Source: CAYUNA01 sp047629355
GTDB lineage: Bacteria; Bacteroidota; Bacteroidia; Chitinophagales; Saprospiraceae
DNA length: 8,610 nucleotides
Direction: 5' to 3'
Assembly (NCBI GenBank): GCA_047629355.1
Contig: JBLHWU010000247.1
Coordinates: forward strand, 1-8,610
The translations under genes were made by a program, and so were the position numbers. Positions within the stretch are counted from its first letter, which is position 1; every line of letters starts with the position of its first letter. A model generated the notes under the pieces. The model was not told the DNA's origin. It searched no databases and worked only from the letters and a program-made list of their open reading frames with translations. This document shows, in pieces, positions 1-5,975 of the stretch.

Positions 1-310
1 ACGGTCTTACCGTAGTTTATATGGACTAGTTTTAATTATTTCCATGTGTGGGGGATTCCCATACCCTCAAATAATTAAAAATCAAATTTGAACTATTTTC
101 TCAAATTTAAAAAACCTCATTAATCCACTGTAAAACAGCTAGTTATAATTAAATGGTTAATTTTAAAAGTTTTTCTCTCGATGAATTACTTTAAAATTCA
201 CCACGAATTATTGAATGAATTATTGTTCATTTTTAATTCTTCATATTGAGTTAGACTATTGATTTTTAATGAGATGTGCAGATATATTACTACCATCAAT
301 TTTAATCAAT
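1..310. other. AT-rich gene-free stretch with hairpins
   Basis: I see no credible coding frame on either strand. Small inverted repeats are present: ACGGT/ACCGT at 1-13, the strong hairpin at 30-80 (listed separately), AAATTTGA/TCAAATTT near 85-110, and a 16-bp imperfect pair at 154-170 with 188-203 (TGGTTAATTTTAAAAGT against ACTTTAAAATTCACCA). The window cuts whatever lies to the left, so position 1-13 may be the end of a terminator of an upstream gene. Confidence 0.5.
30..80. repeat. Two-part hairpin with perfect 12-bp outer stem
   Basis: TTTTAATTATTT at 30-41 is perfectly complementary to AAATAATTAAAA at 69-80. Inside it, GTGTGGG (46-52) can pair with CCCATAC (58-64) with one G-U pair, leaving a 5-base loop. 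Neither side has a clear T-run right after the stem, so this is not an obvious intrinsic terminator. It could be a structured RNA element or a small mobile palindrome; its role is unknown. Confidence 0.5.
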
Positions 311-348
311 AAAAAAAGGAATGAACAGAACGCTCGTTCCATTCACCC
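311..348 (-). terminator. Rho-independent terminator after T9SS remnant
   Basis: Read on the minus strand, GGGTGAATGGAAC and GTTCATTCC form a bulged stem that ends in a run of seven T. It lies 28 bases beyond the stop codon of the decayed T9SS cargo gene, as expected for its terminator. The core (cagaacgctcgt on the plus strand) recurs in the terminator at 2060-2095, so the two are probably related copies. Confidence 0.75.
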
Positions 349-375
349 CTCAAAAATTAATTTTTAATCAAAAAA

Positions 376-588
376 TTAATTTCCGCTTTTCGCAACCACA
401 AAACGTTTGGTGACTGCGCGGAAGCCTTCCACTTCAATATTCAGGAAGTACAAACCTTCTTTCAATTGGTTGATTGGTAGGCGAATAGCGGTACCAGATA
501 CTTCTTCTAATTGTTGACTTTGTAACACTTGTCCAGTTGTATTAGAAACCTGAATCGTCGCCCGTGTCGCTTTTACTAAAAATAGCCA
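376..588 (-). pseudogene. C-terminal fragment of T9SS sorting domain (type A)
   Basis: The minus-strand frame ends at a TAA at 376-378 and reads back for 65 recognisable codons to about 573. It shows the second half of a type IX secretion C-terminal domain: ATIQVSNTTGQVL, a middle region, then LKEGLYFLNIEVEG and KRFVVAK. These are the usual 'I-V-D--G--V', 'L--G-Y-----' and 'KR-V--K' positions of TIGR04183-type tails, which direct cargo through the outer membrane of Bacteroidota. Before residue 1 of this block the frame runs five more codons and meets a stop (589-591). The passenger domain and the start of the tail (the usual PNP motif) are missing. The gene was therefore truncated at about 574-588, and what it carried is unknown. 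The terminator at 311-348 still follows it. Confidence 0.8.
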
Positions 589-679
589 TTAAACCTATTT
601 TAAAATCAGCGAAAATCATAAGAATCAGTTCAATCAGCCTCAAAAATTATCTCATTTTTGATTTATTGAAAAACTTTGT
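589..679. other. Non-coding stretch past truncation point
   Basis: No gene is visible. On the minus strand the stretch has several CTGATT/TGATTTT words in close succession (about 600-640) and many stops in all frames. It separates the broken T9SS tail from fold-back element A and may be residue of the event that truncated the gene. The junction motif ctaaaaatagc at 576-586 occurs again at 6268-6278. Confidence 0.35.
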
Positions 680-839
680 AAGTACCTGAACATAAATAAT
701 CGAACAATCAAAGGAGTCAGATTTTTTCGTTAGTTTTCTCTAAAAAATTCTTAAATAATCCCTTTATTGAAGTATTTTTTAGCAGAAAATAACGGAAAAA
801 GATACTTTTAGATGTTCGATTAATTGTGTCCAGGTACTT
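680..839. repeat. Fold-back (MITE-like) element A, 160 bp
   Basis: The ends are 27-bp inverted repeats (680-706 and 813-839) that match at 24 of 27 positions and begin aagtacctg. The inner part continues as an imperfect palindrome to an apex near 758-762, so the whole element can fold into one hairpin of roughly 75-bp arms. Its core (720-803) is closely similar to the core of element C (6380-6465), about four in five positions by eye. Its right end is 10 bp from the stop codon of the beta-barrel gene, so it may affect the 3' end of that mRNA. It encodes no transposase and is non-autonomous if mobile. Confidence 0.8.
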
Positions 840-849
840 ATATTCCTAA

Positions 850-1641
850 TTATAACCTTACGGAAAAAGACATTCGCATTCCAACACCGTCCTGTGCATC
901 CACTTGTTTATTTATTTTTTTCTCGGCAATGCTAAAAAAAGGCTCAATACCGAACACCACTTTTTCAAATCGCCAATCCAACCGAATTGAAAGGCTGACA
1001 TTCATAGCAAATTTTTTATTTTTTTCTTCAAAATATTGTTCAGATTCTTGTCGCTGAGAAGCGGTCAGTATATCCCAATCTATATTAGAAGTTTGACCAA
1101 ATAAAAACGCAGTAAAGAAATTTATAAATGCGTTATCACCACGGTCAAAATCAGCTTTAATTTTACTTTTTTGCAGAAAAAAGTTATCAACACGTAAACC
1201 AAAAGATGGCTGAAATACCTTCTCCTTATTCTTGTTAAACTTGAATTTCATAAAAATGGGAACGGTTAGATAATCATTATTATATAATGCCTTATCCAGT
1301 ATTTGTGGTCTTTTAGAGAAATCTGGGCGTGCAGAATATTGAAGCGTTTCATCCAATTGATGCGTCGTTTTGTCAACTTCTAATTCGTAGCTTAAATTAG
1401 AAGTACCAACACCAACACCAAAATCAAGTTGTGGCAATATTGTTCTGGAAACAAAAAAATTGGTGGTTATCATACTTCCATCTGTATCACCTTTTCTGAC
1501 AACGGAGTTTGACTTTTGATCCATATTATAACTGGATATTTCCAAAGAGCCTCCAATCTCCCACTTTCTACCTTGCGCAGAAACCGTTGAATAAAAACTA
1601 CTTATAAAAAGAATACAGACAATCAATTGGACATTTTTCAT
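850..1641 (-). CDS. Outer-membrane beta-barrel (porin-like) protein
   Basis: This 263-residue protein starts with a typical signal peptide (residues 1-22: short basic start, hydrophobic ILFISSFYSTV, and a VSA-Q cleavage site). The mature part alternates polar and hydrophobic residues, as in amphipathic strands: KWEIGGSLEISSY, ILPQLDFGVGVGTSNLSYEL, FAMNVSLSIRLDWRF, VVFGIEPFFSIAEKKI and a final MRMSFSVRL. This resembles the porin-like beta-barrel proteins common in Bacteroidota (the OMP_b-brl type), here probably an 8-10-strand barrel in the outer membrane. No catalytic motif or ligand-binding signature is visible, so substrate and role are unknown. The chosen ATG is the only start that keeps the signal peptide intact. 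A promoter candidate lies about 50 bp upstream and a fold-back element abuts the 3' end. It does not look linked in function to the lipid operon. Confidence 0.75.
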   Translation of the reverse strand: MKNVQLIVCILFISSFYSTVSAQGRKWEIGGSLEISSYNMDQKSNSVVRKGDTDGSMITTNFFVSRTILPQLDFGVGVGTSNLSYELEVDKTTHQLDETLQYSARPDFSKRPQILDKALYNNDYLTVPIFMKFKFNKNKEKVFQPSFGLRVDNFFLQKSKIKADFDRGDNAFINFFTAFLFGQTSNIDWDILTASQRQESEQYFEEKNKKFAMNVSLSIRLDWRFEKVVFGIEPFFSIAEKKINKQVDAQDGVGMRMSFSVRL

Positions 1642-1690
1642 GAAAGAGAAGTTTGAGGAACGCGAACTAAATAAGTGTAAAAAGATGTCA

Positions 1691-1718
1691 CAAAGATGCA
1701 GCCGATAGTAAGGTCAAA
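1691..1718 (-). promoter_or_regulatory. Promoter candidate for the beta-barrel gene
   Basis: On the minus strand TTTG (1715-1718) is followed after 16 bases by CATCTTTG (1691-1698), one mismatch from the Bacteroidota minus-7 consensus TAnnTTTG. The same 16-base spacing is seen at the inositol-phosphate synthase promoter in this window. It would give a leader of roughly 40-45 bases before the ATG at 1641. Confidence 0.4.
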
Positions 1719-1794
1719 TGAAGGAGAATTGTCTAATAATATATTTATTTTTCGCTAATTTGAATAAAATATCAAGTAACCTCAACTGCTTCAT
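1714..1794 (-). CDS. Possible 26-residue basic amphipathic peptide
   Basis: An ATG at 1792-1794 opens a 26-codon frame rich in Leu, Ile, Phe, Lys and Arg (beginning MKQLRLLDILFKLAK). A clear AGGAG sits 6 bases upstream (1801-1805), which is unusual for Bacteroidota, where most starts lack it. The residues alternate as in an amphipathic helix, so a membrane-active peptide or a leader peptide for the downstream beta-barrel gene is possible. It could equally be the broken start of a lost gene. The same frame is open further upstream to 1971, but there it crosses fold-back element B, so I prefer the internal ATG. I recognise no family. Confidence 0.25.
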   Translation of the reverse strand: MKQLRLLDILFKLAKNKYIIRQFSFI

Positions 1795-1856
1795 TATTTT
1801 CTCCTTTTGATTGACTTTTATACCGCAATGGTTTTTTACTCCTAATGATGATAAGC

Positions 1857-2017
1857 AAGTAAGTGCCCCTAAATAATCGACACTTTTCGACAGGACTATT
1901 TTCCGTTTAAAAAACTTAAAAACGCCTTCAATAGAAGGACTATTAAAGGATTTTTTAAATTTCTTAAACAAAAAATATCCTCTGTCAAAAGTGTCGATTA
2001 TTTAAGGTCACCTACTT
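1857..2017. repeat. Fold-back (MITE-like) element B, 161 bp
   Basis: The terminal inverted repeats (1857-1893 and 1982-2017) match over 36 bp with about three mismatches and one extra base. They share aagta at the tip and an identical stretch, taaataatcgacactttt. The inner part continues as an imperfect palindrome to an apex near 1935. Read on the minus strand, its centre resembles the cores of elements A and C (tttaaaaaatcctttaatag, then tattgaagg), so B lies in the opposite orientation. It sits upstream of the beta-barrel gene. No transposase frame is present. Confidence 0.8.
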
Positions 2018-2035
2018 AACACGTAGTAATTAATC
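2017..2035. repeat. Solitary arm of a C-type fold-back element
   Basis: Taacacgtagtaattaatc matches the arm of element C (6342-6360) at 18 of 19 positions and directly abuts the right end of element B. No partner arm is found nearby, so this is half of an element or a target left by the insertion of B. Confidence 0.6.
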
Positions 2036-2059
2036 TTTTTTACAAAAGATATAGCAATT

Positions 2060-2095
2060 AAAAAAGGGTGAACAGAACGCTCGTCCTATTCACCC
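2060..2095 (-). terminator. Rho-independent terminator of the lipid operon
   Basis: On the minus strand GGGTGAA and TTCACCC form a perfect outer stem around a partly paired interior (TAGGACGAGCGTTCTG), followed by six T. It lies 25 bases after the lipid kinase stop codon and ends the four-gene unit. The interior word cagaacgctcgt is shared with the terminator at 311-348. Confidence 0.8.
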
Positions 2096-2120
2096 TGAAA
2101 ACTAATTTTCAATTAGAAAA

Positions 2121-3014
2121 TTATTTTAAATACCCTTTCGGACACATTACCCGCAAAGATTTTTCCACTATTTCAAAAACCAAATCGTCCTTCTCCACCA
2201 AAATACTCTCTCCATCAAAATGCACCGCCAACGGCATTTTCTTCGCCCGAATAGCCACTTTTTTGGCTTCAAACCGTTCAGATAAGTTGCTTTCATTCAA
2301 AGAACTATTCAAAAAACGCCAGCCTTCAAAAATGTATCGCCACTTAGATGCCGCTTTTAAAATCATCACTTCCAATAAGCCATCATTCAATTTCGCAGAC
2401 GGCGCAACCACAAAACCATAGCCATACATCGGCGCATTGGCAACGGCAATAGAAAAGCATTTTCGATTGATTTTTTTGCCATCAATTTCTATCTCAAAAT
2501 CCTGCATTTGGTAATCCACTGCTTCTTTTAAACTGTAGGTCAAATAGCCTTTGAAACCACGTAAGGTGCTGCCTTTAATCCGCCGCGCTACATTCGCATC
2601 AAAACCTACGCCCGCCAAATTCACAAATGGAATGCTATTCACTTTACAAGTATCCATCTCCAAAATCGCCCCATTTTTCAAGTATTCCATTGCCTTCTCC
2701 GGATTCCGCCCAATCCCTAAATGCATCGAAAAACCATTACCCGAACCTGCTGGTAAAATCCCCAAAGTCGTCTCGCTGCCAATCAATCCGCGCGCCACTT
2801 CATTAATCGACCCATCACCTCCGACAGCGACGACAAGGTCAATTTTTACCTTCGCTGCTGCTTTTGCTAAGACCGTTGCATGACCTGCGTATTCCGTATG
2901 CTTAATCACGCAATCGTATTCCTTTTCATCAAAATGCTTCGCCACCAATGCGGGCAAGGTCTGCGCAATGGAATTTCCCGAAAATGGGTTGGCGATGAAG
3001 TGGATTTTTTTCAT
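2121..3014 (-). CDS. YegS/DAG-kinase family lipid kinase
   Basis: This 297-residue soluble protein is close to the usual length of bacterial diacylglycerol/sphingosine-kinase-like enzymes (DAGK catalytic domain). Visible motifs are NPFSG (9-13), the nucleotide-binding GGDGSINEV (65-73), GILPAGSGNGFS (85-96), NLAGVGFDA (132-140) and the C-terminal-domain signature APSAKLNDGLLEV (204-216). Family members use ATP to phosphorylate diacylglycerol or a related lipid alcohol at the inner membrane. The exact lipid cannot be read from sequence; a sphingoid base is also possible because many Bacteroidota make sphingolipids. Only 5 bases separate its start from the stop of the GtrA gene, so the two are co-transcribed, and the terminator after it closes the unit. 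In this context it could supply phosphatidic acid, the precursor of CDP-diacylglycerol, for inositol-lipid synthesis (inference). Confidence 0.92.
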   Translation of the reverse strand: MKKIHFIANPFSGNSIAQTLPALVAKHFDEKEYDCVIKHTEYAGHATVLAKAAAKVKIDLVVAVGGDGSINEVARGLIGSETTLGILPAGSGNGFSMHLGIGRNPEKAMEYLKNGAILEMDTCKVNSIPFVNLAGVGFDANVARRIKGSTLRGFKGYLTYSLKEAVDYQMQDFEIEIDGKKINRKCFSIAVANAPMYGYGFVVAPSAKLNDGLLEVMILKAASKWRYIFEGWRFLNSSLNESNLSERFEAKKVAIRAKKMPLAVHFDGESILVEKDDLVFEIVEKSLRVMCPKGYLK

Positions 3015-3019
3015 TGAAA

Positions 3020-3418
3020 TTATTTAAAAACAAAATAACGAAACATCAAAAAATTAAACGACACCCCAATTAAAATAGCCACAATTGCTTTAGAAATCAC
3101 ATAGGAAATGTCAAAATTTTCGGTCAATAAATAAACGCCGCCCGTGTTCAATCCCATGCTCACCAATGACGTAATCGTGTATCGAACTGCTTGCCAATGC
3201 AATGCACCTTCCTTTTGATTAAATGCCCAATTTCGACCTAAAAAGAAACTGATAACTGCGCCTGTTAGATTGCCTAAAGCAGTTGATAAAACATACCAGA
3301 TTTTGAAAATTTCAGTAAAAAAGATAGTGACGAGAAAATCAGCGGCAGTGGCGATGATTGAGGCGAATTGAGAGCGGTAAAAAGAAGTAAAAAAAGATGT
3401 TTTTTCGTCGTTTTTCAT
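3020..3418 (-). CDS. GtrA-family four-helix membrane protein
   Basis: The 132-residue protein has four hydrophobic segments (about 18-36, 42-62, 78-98 and 106-128) and no signal peptide. FFLGRNWAF (58-66), at the end of the second segment, and FNFLMFRYFVF (121-131), at the end of the fourth, are the paired conserved positions of the GtrA family (PF04138). The best-known member, phage GtrA, is thought to flip undecaprenyl-phosphate-glucose for O-antigen glucosylation; most others are uncharacterised. It sits in the inner membrane. Its position between a PgpA-like phosphatase and a lipid kinase suggests a role in moving or glycosylating a lipid, perhaps the inositol lipid (inference). No glycosyltransferase partner is encoded in this window. 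Confidence 0.85.
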   Translation of the reverse strand: MKNDEKTSFFTSFYRSQFASIIATAADFLVTIFFTEIFKIWYVLSTALGNLTGAVISFFLGRNWAFNQKEGALHWQAVRYTITSLVSMGLNTGGVYLLTENFDISYVISKAIVAILIGVSFNFLMFRYFVFK

Positions 3419-3433
3419 GCTCTTTTTATTTTA

Positions 3434-3518
3434 TTTTTTTTGTCATTTCGAGCATAGCCAAGAAATGGGATGGCTATCCCGCCAAATTCCTACACTTCGG
3501 TCAGAATGACAAAAAAAA
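3434..3518. repeat. Palindromic intergenic repeat (GTCATTTCGAG...GAATGAC type)
   Basis: Eight T plus GTCATT (3434-3447) is perfectly complementary to AATGAC plus eight A (3505-3518), and the interior also carries GGGATGGCTATCCC. Repeats of the 'GTCATTTCGAGC...TCGGAATGAC' kind are scattered in many Bacteroidota genomes. It fills most of the 104-bp gap between the PgpA and GtrA genes, 4 bases after the PgpA stop. Because both ends carry T/A runs it could act as a bidirectional terminator or a processing hairpin inside the operon. Confidence 0.75.
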
Positions 3519-3522
3519 TCGG

Positions 3523-4020
3523 TTAGTATGACAAGATTACTGGCCAAATCAACGTCAATACTTTCAAAGCAATCCAAGCATACACACCTGCCGCAACATC
3601 ATCCAACATCACACCCCAGCCGCCACCGAATCGTTCCATTTTCCTAATACCCAATGGTTTATAAATGTCAAATCCTCGGAAAAGAATAAACGCTAACAAT
3701 AACGTCAACCAATTAAATGGAAAAAAAAGCATCGTTACCCAAACACCGACAATTTCATCAATGACAATTTTTTGTGCATCGTGTCCCCATTCGCCTTCGA
3801 GTTCGTTCCCTGATTTTACACCGATAAAAAAGAAGATAATGGTGGCAATTAATAGCCAAACTCCTAAAGCTGCATCACCACTAATGTCAAAAAAAGTTGC
3901 CTCGAAATACATAAATGGAATCAACATCAAAATCCCCACAATCGTCCCCGCCGTCCCTGGTGCAAATGGCGAATATCCACTTCCAAAACCTGTTGCAAAA
4001 AATTTGTACAGAAAGTTCAT
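3523..4020 (-). CDS. pgpA: PgpA-family lipid phosphatase (likely PI-phosphate phosphatase)
   Basis: This 165-residue membrane protein has all the PgpA family blocks: SGYSPFAPGTAGT (14-26), IDEIVG (87-92), FRGFDIYKP (114-122) and GGGWGVMLDDVAAG (132-145), with the acidic residues expected to bind metal. About four hydrophobic segments place it in the inner membrane. Classical PgpA removes phosphate from phosphatidylglycerophosphate. In Bacteroides thetaiotaomicron a phosphatase in the inositol-lipid cluster makes phosphatidylinositol from phosphatidylinositol phosphate, and I recall it as a PgpA homologue. Its place directly after inositol-phosphate synthase favours the second role here, but the sequence alone does not separate the two substrates. 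The upstream gap to the synthase gene is unusually long for an operon and is filled by four hairpins. Confidence 0.9.
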   Translation of the reverse strand: MNFLYKFFATGFGSGYSPFAPGTAGTIVGILMLIPFMYFEATFFDISGDAALGVWLLIATIIFFFIGVKSGNELEGEWGHDAQKIVIDEIVGVWVTMLFFPFNWLTLLLAFILFRGFDIYKPLGIRKMERFGGGWGVMLDDVAAGVYAWIALKVLTLIWPVILSY

Positions 4021-4050
4021 CTTTTTAAAATTGAATACCGTATAATAGTG

Positions 4051-4071
4051 CGCGTTGCTTACAGCAACGCG
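4051..4071. repeat. Hairpin H1, 9-bp perfect stem
   Basis: CGCGTTGCT and AGCAACGCG pair perfectly around a 3-base loop. It is the last of four hairpins read before the PgpA start and lies about 30 bases upstream of that ATG. It is GC-rich in an AT-rich region and has no T-run, so it is more likely an RNA stability or translation element than a terminator. Confidence 0.65.
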
Positions 4072-4079
4072 GGTAAGGT

Positions 4080-4125
4080 TTTGAGGAGGAAGAATGATTT
4101 TTGCAAATCATTCTTCCTCCTCAAA
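4080..4125. repeat. Hairpin H2, 21-bp perfect stem with GCAA loop
   Basis: Positions 4080-4100 and 4105-4125 are complementary at all 21 positions around a 4-base loop. On the transcribed minus strand the loop reads GCAA, a GNRA-type tetraloop, which fits function as RNA. The 5' arm in the transcript carries GAGGAGGAAGAATG, a strong ribosome-binding sequence followed by an ATG. That ATG opens a 28-codon frame (4025-4111) ending just ahead of the PgpA start. In the folded form this site would be hidden. Confidence 0.75.
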
Positions 4126-4149
4126 CTCCTCTTGCTCCAAGATATAGAA

Positions 4150-4179
4150 AAGGAGATAAAAACTACTTTTTATCTCCTT
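4150..4179. repeat. Hairpin H3, 13-bp perfect stem
   Basis: AAGGAGATAAAAA and TTTTTATCTCCTT pair at all 13 positions around a 4-base loop (GUAG in the transcript). Four T at the stem end on the minus strand give it weak terminator character. Confidence 0.65.
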
Positions 4180-4188
4180 CCTATTTTA

Positions 4189-4221
4189 AAAACATGGTGA
4201 TTTTAAAAATCACCATGTTTT
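4189..4221. repeat. Hairpin H4, 16-bp perfect stem, terminator-like
   Basis: AAAACATGGTGATTTT and AAAATCACCATGTTTT pair perfectly around a single central base. On the minus strand the stem is followed by five T and more A/T, so it could be a partial terminator about 60 bases after the inositol-phosphate synthase stop. That would lower expression of the downstream lipid genes relative to the synthase (inference). Confidence 0.65.
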
Positions 4222-4283
4222 AATATTTACCACTAATTTTCAATAAAAGCGTCCGTCAACCACCCGCCGTTTACTGTCAACCG

Positions 4284-5582
4284 TTAGTAATAATAATCCA
4301 AGCCCAAGTGCGTAATCAACTCCTCCCCTTGCATGTGACGAAGCGTATTTTGCAACTTTTGCAACTGGATAAAAATATCGTGTTGTGCTGGCAAACCTTC
4401 CGCTGTTTGTGGCGATTTGTAGTAGAACGACAACCATTCTTGGATGCCATACATACCTGCGCGCGATGCTAAATCCATGAAGATAGCCAAGTCCAAAACC
4501 AATGGCGCAGCTAGAATCGAGTCCCGACACAAGAAATCCACTTTAATCTGCATTTTGTAGCCCATCCAGCCAAAAATGTCGATATTATCCCAACCTTCCT
4601 TCGCATCTCCGCGCGGTGGATAGTAGTTGATACGGACTTTATGGTAGAAGTCTTTGTACAAATCAGGGTTACGGTCTGGTTCTAAAATTTCTTCCAAAAC
4701 GCTCAATTTAGACACCTCCTTGGTCTTAAATGCCGCAGGATCGTCCAATACTTCCCCATCTCGGTTACCCAAAATATTGGTAGAGAACCAACCTTCCAGA
4801 CCCAAAGAACGTGCTTTCAAGCCTGGTGCCAAAATTGTTTTCATCAAGGTCTGACCCGTTTTGAAATCTTTACCAGAAATCGGCACTCTGTTCGTTTTCG
4901 CCAATTCTACCAAAGCAGGAACATCACAAGATAAGTTCGGCGCACCGTTCGCATAGGGTACGTTCATTTTCAAGGCAGCATAGTTATAAATCATTGCTGG
5001 AGAAATCTCCTCATGATTTTCTTTCAAGCCTTTTTCAAACTTTTTCAACGTGCTGTGAACCTCCGATGGTTCTACATAAATCTCCGTTGAACCACACCAG
5101 ACAATTACCAAACGGTCACAACCATTGTTCTTTTTGAAATCCTTCATGTCTTGCATGAGTGCTTTCGCCAAGTCCATTTTGGTCTTTTCTTTCTTCACAT
5201 TCACGCCGTCGATATTTTTAACAAATTTCTTGTCAAAAACTGCTTTCATCGGCTTGATGGCCTTCAATTCCTTCTTAATCTTTTTCAAAGTGTAACGGTC
5301 CAAAACGCCTGCATTCTTTGCCGCTTTGTACATGTTGTCCTCGAAAATATCCCAACCGCCAAAAACCATTTTGTCAAGGCTTTGCAATGGAATAAAATCT
5401 TTTACGAGTGGACGTCGGTCGTCGGTACGCTTGCCCAATCGAATATCGCCCATTTGCGTCAACGAACCGATAGGTTTTGAAATGCCTTTATTGACAGCGA
5501 TTACGCCGGCAAAAAAAGTAGAAGCGACTGCCCCCATTCCGGGAGTCAAAACGCCTAATTTACCTTTTGGTGCTTTTATCAT
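4284..5582 (-). CDS. myo-inositol-1(3)-phosphate synthase
   Basis: The 432-residue protein belongs to the inositol-phosphate synthase family (NAD-binding fold plus PF01658-type catalytic insert) and is cytoplasmic. It isomerises D-glucose 6-phosphate to myo-inositol phosphate using bound NAD. Visible blocks are the dinucleotide-binding loop GVLTPGMGAVAST (10-22), FGGWDIFEDN (74-83), VWCGSTE (161-167), YNYAALKMNVPYANGAPN (199-216), the catalytic ISGKDFKTGQT (235-245), WFSTNILGNRDG (265-276) and KVDFLCRDSILAAPLVLDL (347-365). K241 matches the active-site lysine of the family's DDFKSGQT block. The protein is shorter than the eukaryotic enzymes (over 500 residues) and nearer the prokaryotic ones. 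It is the first gene of the unit, with its own promoter upstream. The ATG at 5580-5582 begins just before the NAD loop, and no in-frame alternative fits better. This gene gives the strongest evidence that the host makes inositol lipids or another inositol compound. Confidence 0.96.
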   Translation of the reverse strand: MIKAPKGKLGVLTPGMGAVASTFFAGVIAVNKGISKPIGSLTQMGDIRLGKRTDDRRPLVKDFIPLQSLDKMVFGGWDIFEDNMYKAAKNAGVLDRYTLKKIKKELKAIKPMKAVFDKKFVKNIDGVNVKKEKTKMDLAKALMQDMKDFKKNNGCDRLVIVWCGSTEIYVEPSEVHSTLKKFEKGLKENHEEISPAMIYNYAALKMNVPYANGAPNLSCDVPALVELAKTNRVPISGKDFKTGQTLMKTILAPGLKARSLGLEGWFSTNILGNRDGEVLDDPAAFKTKEVSKLSVLEEILEPDRNPDLYKDFYHKVRINYYPPRGDAKEGWDNIDIFGWMGYKMQIKVDFLCRDSILAAPLVLDLAIFMDLASRAGMYGIQEWLSFYYKSPQTAEGLPAQHDIFIQLQKLQNTLRHMQGEELITHLGLDYYY

Positions 5583-5711
5583 AATAATGAAATTGGTGTA
5601 TTAGTATATTAAGTCATTGGTTGATGGAGTAAAGTGTTGATTATCAATTTATAATAACTAATAATCGACTGTTTTTTATAAATTTGATTTTACTTGTCCG
5701 TAAAATTTGCG

Positions 5712-5739
5712 CGAAGATAAAAAAAACTTTTCACCCAAA
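5712..5739 (-). promoter_or_regulatory. Promoter of the inositol-lipid operon
   Basis: On the minus strand TTTG (5736-5739) is followed after 16 bases by TATCTTCG (5712-5719), one mismatch from the Bacteroidota minus-7 element TAnnTTTG. Transcription would begin near 5705, leaving a leader of about 120 bases before the synthase ATG. Confidence 0.5.
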
Positions 5740-5773
5740 AGACACTTGAACGGATAGAACGGTTTAGTTGACT

Positions 5774-5819
5774 GAAAAGAAATAGGCGAATGGTAGGTTT
5801 TAGTAGATGTTTGGGGATT
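5774..5819. repeat. Direct repeat copy 1, upstream of operon promoter
   Basis: It shares aataggcg and gtagatgtttggggatt with a second copy at 5976-6019 in the same orientation. It lies about 35 bases upstream of the operon promoter, where an activator or repressor site would be expected. It could be a regulator-binding site or the product of a local duplication. Confidence 0.5.
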
Positions 5820-5860
5820 GTCTATCGAAACTTAGGAAGACAATTTACCCAATTTTGACC

Positions 5861-5902
5861 AAAAAAAAATGGAGCGTACTGAAATACAGTAGTACGCTCC
5901 AT
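5861..5902 (-). terminator. Strong terminator with no upstream gene
   Basis: ATGGAGCGTACT (5869-5880) and AGTACGCTCCAT (5891-5902) pair perfectly around a 10-base loop. On the minus strand the stem is followed directly by a long T-run (complement of 5861-5869). It has the form of a strong intrinsic terminator, but no minus-strand gene lies between it and the right end of the window. It may end a small RNA, or shield the operon from transcription coming from the right. Confidence 0.75.
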
Positions 5903-5975
5903 TATAATTATTCGCTAAGAAATACAGATAAACGATAATTCGATGGCAAGTTCGGACTTTTTAAGGTTGAATATT

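Noticed and set aside
1714..1971. 85-codon minus-strand open frame as a single gene
   Set aside because: Its first half is translated fold-back element B, and the equivalent core in elements A and C is full of stops. Only the last 26 codons have a ribosome site.
680..2017. Elements A and B as ends of one composite transposon carrying the beta-barrel gene
   Set aside because: Each is a complete palindrome with its own two ends, their outer arms differ, and there is no transposase between them.
3665..4045. Plus-strand gene opposite the PgpA gene
   Set aside because: It is an antisense shadow: the minus strand has all PgpA motifs and the plus frame has no recognisable domain.
4240..4530. Separate minus-strand gene at the end of the synthase
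   Set aside because: It overlaps the conserved C-terminal part of inositol-phosphate synthase in another frame and resembles no family.
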